From G020350405 sp964513655 (GTDB lineage Bacteria; Planctomycetota; Phycisphaerae; Sedimentisphaerales; Anaerobacaceae), in contig CAZENQ010000100.1 in the NCBI GenBank assembly GCA_964513655.1, positions 1 through 11,645 of the forward strand: DNA of 11,645 bases, in the 5' to 3' direction. The position numbers and the translations under genes are program-made. Positions 6,334-11,645 of the stretch are shown piece by piece. The notes beneath the pieces are model-generated. The model saw nothing but the letters and a program-made list of their open reading frames with translations, was not told the origin of the DNA and ran no database searches. How positions within the stretch are numbered: position 1 is the stretch's first letter; each line of letters starts with the position of its first letter.

Positions 6334-6981
6334 ATGGCAATGCTGCTGGGCAAAAAAGTAGGTATGACTCAGGTTTGTGATGAGACAGGTGAGTTGCTGC
6401 CTGTTACTGTCATACAAGCCGGTCCCTGCGCCGTTATGCAGGTCAAAACGGCGGATACGGACGGCTACAACGCGGTCCAGTTGGGATATGATGATGTAAA
6501 ACCGTCGCGCAGAAAAAATCCTCAGATTGGACATGCTCAGAAAGCCGATTCGCTGCCGAAAAGATTTGTCAAAGAGATGCGTTTGGCTGACGACGCTGAG
6601 CCGCAGTATAAGGTTGGAGACTCTGTTACCGTCTCGGTCTTTACGGAAGACAAGTATGTAGATGTCGTGGGTACGAACAAGGGCAAAGGCTTTGCAGGTG
6701 TGATGAAGCGGCATGGTTTTCACGGCTTCCCGGCCTCGCACGGTACGGAACGAAAACACAGGGCGCCTGGGTCAATATCGAGTTTTGCCAGTGATGCCGG
6801 CCATGGTGGAAGCCCCAAGAAAGGCAAGAAAATGGCGGGCCACATGGGTAACCGCAGAGTAACGACAAAGAACCATGGCTTGGTGGCGATAGATGAAGAG
6901 AAGAATTTATTAGTGGTCAAGGGCCCTGTGCCGGGTCCTGCCGGCGGCTATGTGGTCGTCTGCAGCGCCAAGAAGGCTTAG
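6334..6981 (+). CDS. rplC: 50S ribosomal protein L3
   Basis: Early-assembly protein at the 3' end of 23S rRNA whose extended loop reaches the peptidyl transferase centre; 215 residues. It starts MAMLLGKKVGMTQV and has VVGTNKGKGFAGVMKRHGF, HRAPGSI and GKKMAGHMGNRRVT. The loop between GSI and GKK (residues about 146-163) is about 4 residues longer than in E. coli and reads SSFASDAGHGGSPKK, with no counterpart of E. coli Asn149-Gln150, the latter being the methylated glutamine. GGAG (6319-6322) may serve as ribosome binding site at 11 bases. An ATG two codons later (6340) is an alternative start. Confidence 0.97.
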   Translation: MAMLLGKKVGMTQVCDETGELLPVTVIQAGPCAVMQVKTADTDGYNAVQLGYDDVKPSRRKNPQIGHAQKADSLPKRFVKEMRLADDAEPQYKVGDSVTVSVFTEDKYVDVVGTNKGKGFAGVMKRHGFHGFPASHGTERKHRAPGSISSFASDAGHGGSPKKGKKMAGHMGNRRVTTKNHGLVAIDEEKNLLVVKGPVPGPAGGYVVVCSAKKA

Positions 6982-7006
6982 GGTATTGGCAAGTGGAAAT
7001 CTAAGA

Positions 7007-7642
7007 ATGATTGATTTGTCTGTTTACAACAGAGATGGTCAGGAGGTGGACAGCCTGAGGGTCGACGAGGTGATTTTTGGTAGTACGGTCAGGTATCCAC
7101 TGCTTAAGCAGGCAATTGTTATGTACCACGCCAATAAACGCGTGGGAACGGCGGCAACCAAGGGCAGGAGCATGGTGGCAGGCTCGACCAGAAAGCTGTT
7201 TAGACAGAAGGGCACGGGAAACGCACGCATTGGCAACATCAGGACCGGCAAGCGTGTCGGCGGCGGTATGACCTTTGCCAAAGTCGCCAAAGATTTCAGC
7301 AAACGTATGCCTAAAAAGCAAAGAAGGTTGGCGCGGGATTCGGCAATATTGGCAAAGCTTTTGAGCAATGATGTTGTAGTGGTTGATGGGCTGAAGTTTG
7401 AGAAGCCGCGTACCGGTGATTTTGTCCACGTCTTAGGCAGTCTAAAAATTGACCGCAGTTGCCTGGTGACGATTAACTCCGAAGACGTAAATATTTGCAA
7501 GTCGGCCCGAAACATCCCGAGAGTGGATGTTATGCCCGTGGCTCAATTGAACGCCGGTGATATCTGCAACCACCGCAAAATGCTGTTTACAAAAGAGGCG
7601 TTTTTGTCTCTTTTGAATAAAGACAATGTAAGTGAGAATTGA
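7007..7642 (+). CDS. rplD: 50S ribosomal protein L4
   Basis: 23S rRNA-binding protein whose loop lines the exit tunnel next to L22; in E. coli it also represses the S10 operon. 211 residues from the ATG at 7007 (MIDLSVYNRDGQEV). The open frame extends upstream into rplC (to 6950), but those residues do not match L4, and 7007 leaves a normal 25-base spacer. Conserved: the tunnel loop with RQKGTGNARIG and GGGMTFA, including the lysine equivalent to E. coli Lys63, then KKQRRLARDSAILAKL. The Arg after GTG in E. coli (GTGRAR) is Asn here. No strong Shine-Dalgarno (weak GGAAA). Confidence 0.96.
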   Translation: MIDLSVYNRDGQEVDSLRVDEVIFGSTVRYPLLKQAIVMYHANKRVGTAATKGRSMVAGSTRKLFRQKGTGNARIGNIRTGKRVGGGMTFAKVAKDFSKRMPKKQRRLARDSAILAKLLSNDVVVVDGLKFEKPRTGDFVHVLGSLKIDRSCLVTINSEDVNICKSARNIPRVDVMPVAQLNAGDICNHRKMLFTKEAFLSLLNKDNVSEN

Positions 7643-7648
7643 TGGGCC

Positions 7649-7930
7649 ATGCTTGACGATTGTAACGTAATAATTCGGCCTTTGATCACTGAGCAGGGGA
7701 TGCACTTTGCGAATACAAGAGGTGCGTACTCGTTTGAGGTGAATAAAAAAGCTAATAAGACCCAGATAAAGAACGCCATTGAAAAATTATATAGCGTTAA
7801 GGTAAGTAAAGTCAGAACGGCTAACTGTAGAGGTAAGTATCGCCGCAGGGGCAGGGCCTTTGGCATGACGCCGAACTGGAAAAAGGCCGTTGTGGTTCTG
7901 GAGTCGGACTATCACATAGATTTGTTCTAA
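7649..7930 (+). CDS. rplW: 50S ribosomal protein L23
   Basis: Exit-tunnel rim protein, docking site for trigger factor and the signal recognition particle; 93 residues, normal length. Conserved features are NVIIRPLITEQGMHFA, YSFEVNKKANKTQIKNAIEKLY and VRTANCRGKYRRRGRAFGMTPNWKKA with the basic loop. It begins 6 bases after rplD, tight enough for translational coupling, and ends 28 bases before rplB. A glutamic acid of the trigger-factor contact seen in E. coli (around residue 18) is not confidently placed in the present alignment. Confidence 0.97.
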   Translation: MLDDCNVIIRPLITEQGMHFANTRGAYSFEVNKKANKTQIKNAIEKLYSVKVSKVRTANCRGKYRRRGRAFGMTPNWKKAVVVLESDYHIDLF

Positions 7931-7958
7931 AAACAGAACGAACGCGAAAGAAGAAATT

Positions 7959-8810
7959 ATGGGTATTCGAATTTACAAACCGACAACTCCCGGACGTCGA
8001 AACAGTTCGGTAAACGATTATGCTGAGTTGACGACCGCTAAGCCGGAGAAATCGCTTTGCAGGCGGATCAAAAAGAACGGCGGCAGAAATCATCATGGCG
8101 TCACAACTACCCGTTTCAGAGGCGGGGGGGCGAGAAAGATTTATCGTCTTATCGATTTTAATCGCGATAAAGATGGTGTTCCCGCAAAGGTGGCAACGAT
8201 TGAATACGACCCTAACAGAAATTGCTTCATATCGCTGCTGCACTACGCCGATGGCGAAAAAAGATATATATTGGCCCCGCAGGGCGTAAAAATAGGTGAC
8301 CAAGTGGAAAGCGGCGCGTCTTGTGAGCCTACGGTAGGTAATGCGATGCCGCTGGCGGCGATTCCCAGTGGCTTGGAGATTCATAATATTGAAATGACTG
8401 CGGGACAGGGAGGAAAACTGGTCAGAGGCGCAGGAGGTGCTGCGAGGATTGTAGCCAAGGAAGGTGATTGGGTCAGCGTAGTTTTGCCCAGTGGTGAGAT
8501 GCGGATGGTTCGTAAGGAATGCCGGGCTACGATTGGCCAGCTAAGCAATCCCGACCACCAAAACATTAAGCTCGGCAGGGCCGGGCGAAAACGCCACATG
8601 GGTCGCAGACCGCATGTGAGGGGCAAAGCGATGAACCCCGTTGCTCACCCGATGGGTGGCGGCGAAGGCAGGGCAAACGGCGGGCGACATCCTTGCTCGC
8701 CCACAGGAGTACCGGCGAAAGGTGGAAAAACAAGAAATCCACGAAACCCAAGTAACAAGAGAATTATTCGAAGACGCAAAAATAAAAGGCAAGGACAATT
8801 AGTTCTGTAA
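7959..8810 (+). CDS. rplB: 50S ribosomal protein L2
   Basis: Essential 23S rRNA protein close to the peptidyl transferase centre and the subunit bridge; 283 residues, about 10 more than in E. coli. Conserved: IRIYKPTTPGRRNSSV, RFRGGGARKIYRLIDF, IEYDPNRN, the KOW-like core and the C-terminal block RRPHVRGKAMNPVAHPMGGG. His230 corresponds to E. coli His229. Its neighbours differ from E. coli VDHPHGGG: the preceding Asp is Ala229 and the second His is Met232. A run of seven G at 8124-8130 is in frame and does not indicate a frameshift. rpsS follows after 56 bases containing a palindrome. Confidence 0.98.
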   Translation: MGIRIYKPTTPGRRNSSVNDYAELTTAKPEKSLCRRIKKNGGRNHHGVTTTRFRGGGARKIYRLIDFNRDKDGVPAKVATIEYDPNRNCFISLLHYADGEKRYILAPQGVKIGDQVESGASCEPTVGNAMPLAAIPSGLEIHNIEMTAGQGGKLVRGAGGAARIVAKEGDWVSVVLPSGEMRMVRKECRATIGQLSNPDHQNIKLGRAGRKRHMGRRPHVRGKAMNPVAHPMGGGEGRANGGRHPCSPTGVPAKGGKTRNPRNPSNKRIIRRRKNKRQGQLVL

Positions 8811-8817
8811 TTGATGA

Positions 8818-8833
8818 TCCCGGCATGCCGGGA
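8818..8833 (+). promoter_or_regulatory. Perfect 16-bp palindrome between rplB and rpsS
   Basis: TCCCGGCATGCCGGGA equals its own reverse complement. As RNA it gives a 6-bp GC-rich stem with a CATG loop. No T run follows, so it is not a terminator. It begins 7 bases after the rplB stop and ends 33 bases before rpsS. A processing or stability hairpin, a ribosomal-protein RNA target, or an operator for a dimeric DNA-binding protein are all possible. Confidence 0.55.
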
Positions 8834-8866
8834 CCTAAGTTACGAATTTGAGGTTGAACAGATTTT

Positions 8867-9133
8867 ATGGGAAGATCTTTTAAGAAAGGACCATATGTTG
8901 ATGAAAAGCTATTCGCCAAGGTCAGCAAACAAGCTGATATGGGCTCTCGTGAGCCAATAAAAACATGGGCGAGAAGGTGCACGATAATTCCCGAATTCGT
9001 GGGTTTTACCTTCATGGTACATAACGGCAAAATCTTTCATAAGGTTTTCGTTGCCGAGGATATGGTCGGGCATAAGTTAGGTGAATTTTCGCCTACACGG
9101 ACTTTTAAGGGTCATTCAAGCAAGAAAATATAG
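8867..9133 (+). CDS. rpsS: 30S ribosomal protein S19
   Basis: Head protein of the 30S subunit that forms the complex with S13 and contacts A-site tRNA and bridge B1; 88 residues, normal length. It begins MGRSFKKGPYVDEKLFAKV and has IKTWARRCTIIPEFVGFTF, VHNGKIFHKVFVAEDMVGHKLGEF and SPTRTFKGH. A GAGG (8850-8853) lies 13 bases before the ATG, rather far for a ribosome binding site. The order rplB-rpsS-rplV is canonical. Confidence 0.98.
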   Translation: MGRSFKKGPYVDEKLFAKVSKQADMGSREPIKTWARRCTIIPEFVGFTFMVHNGKIFHKVFVAEDMVGHKLGEFSPTRTFKGHSSKKI

Positions 9134-9164
9134 TAGCGGTAAGGCGTGAAGCAAGATACGAGAT

Positions 9165-9713
9165 ATGTTAAGTGCTGATAAGTTAAAAAGTCTTTGCGAA
9201 CAGCGGCGTATGAACATAGAGCAGTTGGCTGGCCAGCTCGTCAGAGGGGGGCTGAACAAACAAGAAGCGGCGGCAGCTGTTAAAAACTGGCAAAAGGGCC
9301 TTTTTAAGCCTAGGCCGCGCAAAGAGGACATTAACCAATTGGCGAGCATTTTATCTGCTGAAGTAAATGATTTGCTTGTGTGGCGTTCGTCTTGTCGTTT
9401 TGCTCCGATTTCGGCTCGCAAGGCACGACTGGTTACGCAATTGATAGTTGGCCGCAGCGTCCATGACGCAATGGATATCCTGAGGTTCGCAGGAAAACGT
9501 GCCGCAACGATAATTGATAAAGTTCTAAGAAGTGCTGTGGCAGATGCCGATGAGCAGCAGGCCGACGTTGATAATCTCTATGTTGCTCAAGCTCGCGCTG
9601 ACGATGCAGGGATCCGAATTGGTACTAAAAGGTGGATGCCAAAGGACAGAGGAAGAGCGCATCCTATTAACAAAAAGGCCTGTCACATACATATAACAGT
9701 GGCAGAAGCGTGA
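9165..9713 (+). CDS. rplV: 50S ribosomal protein L22 with N-terminal XRE-like helix-turn-helix extension
   Basis: 182 residues against about 110 for typical L22. Residues about 74-182 are an intact L22: RFAPISARKARLVTQLIVG, DEQQADVDNLYVAQARADD and the tunnel hairpin GTKRWMPKDRGRAHPINKK. L22 binds 23S rRNA and lines the exit tunnel beside L4. Residues about 5-71 are extra and read like a Cro/C1-type domain in order: helix 1 DKLKSLCEQRRM, helix 2 NIEQLAGQLVR, a turn GGLNKQ, helix 3 EAAAAVKNWQKGLFKP (compare the family's W-x-x-G-x-x-x-P), helix 4 EDINQLASILS and helix 5 EVNDLLVW. The frame is open throughout, the ATG at 9165 leaves a normal 31-base spacer to rpsS, and starting at the L22 core would leave a 244-base hole. 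An in-frame GTG at 9378 (codon 72) could give a canonical-length L22 but has no clear Shine-Dalgarno. Domain identity is by eye. Confidence 0.93.
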   Translation: MLSADKLKSLCEQRRMNIEQLAGQLVRGGLNKQEAAAAVKNWQKGLFKPRPRKEDINQLASILSAEVNDLLVWRSSCRFAPISARKARLVTQLIVGRSVHDAMDILRFAGKRAATIIDKVLRSAVADADEQQADVDNLYVAQARADDAGIRIGTKRWMPKDRGRAHPINKKACHIHITVAEA

Positions 9714-9755
9714 GTCTTTAGGGCGATATATTGTTCAGAAAAGGCAAAATTAGTT

Positions 9756-10607
9756 ATGGGTCAGAAGACATCACCAATAGGTTTTAGGACAGGGATAACA
9801 CTTGGATGGCGAAGCACATGGTTTGCCTCCAAGGCCGATTATGGCGATTTTCTTGTCGAAGACCAGAAGATTCGTGAGTACATCGATAAGAAACTTAACC
9901 GTCAAATGCCCAAAGGAGCGGTGTCAAAAGTTGAGATAGTGCGAACGCGCAATGAGGTCAAAGTAACGCTTTACAGTGCTCGTCCTGGTGTTGTCATTGG
10001 TCCCAGAGGCGGTGAAGTCGATAGATTGAGAGAAGAGCTAGAAGAGCTTACCGGCCGAAAGATGGGCGTCAATGTTATAGAGATAAAGGAGCCGGACCTG
10101 GATGCTACGTTAGTAGCCGAAGCAATTGCTGAGCAGCTTTCTAAGCGGGCCTCGTTCAGGCGCACAATGAAGCAATATTGTGAGTCAGCGATGAACGCCG
10201 GCGCTAAGGGAGTCAAGATTATTTGCGCCGGACGCTTGGCAGGCTCGGAAATGGCACGCAGGGAAACGCAAAAGCTCGGCAGTATTCCACTGCAGACCTT
10301 GGATGCAAATGTGGATTACGCCACGGCAACGTCGCGGACGACTTATGGAGCAATCGGCGTTAAAGTTTGGATTTACAAAGGCAAATTTGGCGAGGAAATT
10401 GAGCCAAGGCAGACCCGCCGGCGTCGTCTGCCCAGACGTACCGGCGCAGGGCCGCGTGTTCGTGTTCAGCCCAGAGTTATGCCGGCAAGAGATCGCATAA
10501 GCGGCAGCAAGCCTGATGTAACTTCTTCATCTGAAGAAGCTGGCCCCGTCGAGCAAGACACCGTGGAGCGAAGCCAAAACTCCCCAACATCGGCCGGCAA
10601 GGCATAG
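9756..10607 (+). CDS. rpsC: 30S ribosomal protein S3 with long C-terminal tail
   Basis: Head protein of the 30S subunit at the mRNA entry tunnel, with helicase-like function together with S4 and S5. 283 residues; E. coli has 233. It starts MGQKTSPIGFRTG. The KH type 2 domain carries PGVVIGPRGGEVDRL with the GPRG loop; the C-terminal S3 domain has MNAGAKGVKIICAGRLAGSEMAR and GAIGVKVWIYKGKFGEEI. From about residue 216 (nt 10401) follows a tail of 68 residues: first Arg/Pro-rich, then Ser/Glu-rich, of low complexity and probably disordered. The tail is in frame and ends 24 bases before rplP. Start ATG has no obvious Shine-Dalgarno. Confidence 0.97.
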   Translation: MGQKTSPIGFRTGITLGWRSTWFASKADYGDFLVEDQKIREYIDKKLNRQMPKGAVSKVEIVRTRNEVKVTLYSARPGVVIGPRGGEVDRLREELEELTGRKMGVNVIEIKEPDLDATLVAEAIAEQLSKRASFRRTMKQYCESAMNAGAKGVKIICAGRLAGSEMARRETQKLGSIPLQTLDANVDYATATSRTTYGAIGVKVWIYKGKFGEEIEPRQTRRRRLPRRTGAGPRVRVQPRVMPARDRISGSKPDVTSSSEEAGPVEQDTVERSQNSPTSAGKA

Positions 10608-10631
10608 GTGGAATTTGTAAGGGCCTAAAGA

Positions 10632-11051
10632 ATGGCAATGATGCCAAAGAGAGTTAAATACCGTAAGAGCCAGCGTGGCAGAATGAAGGGCAATGCCACA
10701 AGGAGCAATTCTGTTGCGTTTGGCGAATACGGCCTGCAGGCGCTGGAAAGCGACTGGATAACCGCGAGGCACATTGAGGCTGGCCGAGTTGCCGCAACTC
10801 ATTTTTTGCATCGTGAAGGCAAGGTGTATCTTAGGCTGTTCCCGCACAAGCCCGTAAGTGCCAAGCCGCTGGAAACGAGAATGGGCAAAGGTAAAGGTGA
10901 GCCGGAGTTTTGGGTTGCCAGAGTCAGGCCTGGCATGGTTATGTTTGAAATTGGCGGCGTGAGCGAAGAAGTAGCAAAGCAGGCGTTGGTCAGAGTCGCT
11001 CATAAAATGCCCATCAGATGCAGGTTTGTTAAGAGAAGGCATTTATTATAA
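10632..11051 (+). CDS. rplP: 50S ribosomal protein L16
   Basis: Late-assembly protein at the A-site and central protuberance side of the 50S subunit; 139 residues, normal length. It begins MAMMPKRVKYRKSQRGRMKG and has FGEYGLQALESDWITARHIEAGR, VYLRLFPHKPVSAKPLETRMGKGKGEPEFWVA and PIRCRF. The Arg in TRMGKGKG corresponds to E. coli Arg81, which is hydroxylated by YcfD/RoxA there; whether it is modified here is unknown. Further ATGs at codons 3 and 4 are possible starts. rpmC follows after 13 bases. Confidence 0.98.
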   Translation: MAMMPKRVKYRKSQRGRMKGNATRSNSVAFGEYGLQALESDWITARHIEAGRVAATHFLHREGKVYLRLFPHKPVSAKPLETRMGKGKGEPEFWVARVRPGMVMFEIGGVSEEVAKQALVRVAHKMPIRCRFVKRRHLL

Positions 11052-11064
11052 AGGCAAGCTTTAG

Positions 11065-11259
11065 ATGAAAGCTCAACATTATCGTGAAATGAGCCCGGAT
11101 GAGCTCGAGAGCAAACTTCAGGAGCTCCAGAGACATTTGTTTGATTTGCGCTCGCAGGCGGTTACGGAGAAGCTGGAGAATTCTAAGGCCGTAATGAACG
11201 TTAAACGCGATATCGCCAGGCTTAAGACGATAATGCGCCAAGCGGCGCAAACGAAATAA
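11065..11259 (+). CDS. rpmC: 50S ribosomal protein L29
   Basis: Small helical protein near the tunnel exit beside L23, part of the trigger-factor and SRP docking area; 64 residues, normal length. Pattern: REMSPDELESKLQELQRHLFDLRSQ, then ENSKAVMNVKRDIARLKTIM, the two-helix hairpin of the family. The usual order rplP-rpmC-rpsQ is kept. Confidence 0.97.
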   Translation: MKAQHYREMSPDELESKLQELQRHLFDLRSQAVTEKLENSKAVMNVKRDIARLKTIMRQAAQTK

Positions 11260-11280
11260 GAAGCGAGAAGAAAATCGAAA

Positions 11281-11541
11281 ATGCAGGATAAAAAATTAAA
11301 AACCGTGACGGGCGTAGTAGTAAGCAACAGCGGTGATAAAAGCATCAAAGTCGCTATCGACTTTAAAGTCAAGCATCCGGAGTACGGCAAATACGTGAAG
11401 CGCAGGACAAAACTTGGGGTCCATGATGAGCACAATCAGGCTGGCCTCGGAGATGTCGTTGAGGTTGCTGAATGCAGGCCTTATAGCAAAACCAAAAGTT
11501 GGCGCGTTGTCAGGGTTGTGGAAAAAGCCACTCGGGAATAA
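11281..11541 (+). CDS. rpsQ: 30S ribosomal protein S17
   Basis: Primary 16S rRNA 5'-domain binding protein with an OB fold; 86 residues, normal length. Conserved: LKTVTGVVVSNSGDKSIKVAI, HPEYGKYVKRRTKLGVHDEHN, GDVVEVAECRPYSKTKSWRVV. The ATG follows a purine-rich GAAGCGAGAAG stretch 8-20 bases upstream. It lies 21 bases after rpmC and 48 before rplN. Confidence 0.98.
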   Translation: MQDKKLKTVTGVVVSNSGDKSIKVAIDFKVKHPEYGKYVKRRTKLGVHDEHNQAGLGDVVEVAECRPYSKTKSWRVVRVVEKATRE

Positions 11542-11589
11542 AAACAGGCAAGTTTATTATGCTTTGACCTCTAATAAAAGGTATAGAAG

Positions 11590-11645
11590 TTGATTCAGCA
11601 GGAAACAATGTTGGATATAGCCGACAACTCAGGTGTTAAGTCGGC
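11590..11645 (+). CDS. rplN: 50S ribosomal protein L14, N-terminal fragment (3'-truncated)
   Basis: Starting at a TTG (11590-11592) the frame reads MIQQETMLDIADNSGVKS, which matches the conserved L14 N-terminus (E. coli MIQEQTMLNVADNSGA). 18 codons and two bases are present before the window ends. The TTG is chosen because the conserved Ile-Gln residues follow it directly and AAAAGG (11576-11581) lies 8 bases upstream; the in-frame ATG at 11608 would cut off the first six family residues. L14 forms intersubunit bridges and binds near 16S helix 14; it is the first spc gene after S17. Confidence 0.93.
   Translation, partial: MIQQETMLDIADNSGVKS

Noticed and set aside
6950..7006. Upstream extension of rplD overlapping rplC
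   Set aside because: The extra 19 residues do not fit L4, and the ATG at 7007 gives the family N-terminus.

Overview
The window is one continuous, plus-strand run of core transcription and translation genes: the end of rpoC, then rpsL, rpsG, fusA, a 516-base gap, and rpsJ-rplC-rplD-rplW-rplB-rpsS-rplV-rpsC-rplP-rpmC-rpsQ, ending inside rplN. This is the classical str operon joined to S10 and the start of spc. I see no mobile element, CRISPR array, tRNA, rRNA or pseudogene.

Organism: a bacterium, most likely a planctomycete, possibly of the Phycisphaerae/Sedimentisphaerales side. The arguments are the large insertion after the trigger loop in beta-prime, a second lineage-type insertion near the beta-prime C-terminus, the absence of tuf between fusA and rpsJ, weak or missing Shine-Dalgarno sequences at many genes, and a basic/acidic tail on S3. 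This is inference from sequence features, not from a search; Lentisphaerae or another PVC lineage is not excluded.

Layout: 1-3245 holds rpoC (5'-truncated), rpsL and rpsG, closed by a strong intrinsic terminator at 3260-3297. fusA (3369-5456) is therefore probably transcribed on its own. 5457-5972 replaces the place where many bacteria have tuf. It has no convincing gene, but it carries candidate promoters, several inverted repeats and a 16-base copy of a piece of rpsG. From 5973 the S10 and early spc genes run with spacers of 6 to 56 bases to the right end.

How they work together: RNA polymerase beta-prime, 30S proteins S12, S7, S10, S19, S3 and S17, 50S proteins L3, L4, L23, L2, L22, L16, L29 and L14, and the translocase EF-G. 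Joint transcription balances the subunits.

The most unusual item is rplV: its L22 domain is preceded, in one open frame, by about 70 residues that read like a Cro/C1 (XRE)-type helix-turn-helix domain. Other points worth checking are arginine at S12 position 88, a longer and diverged L3 loop near the peptidyl transferase centre, substitutions beside the conserved L2 histidine, and a perfect 16-bp palindrome between rplB and rpsS.
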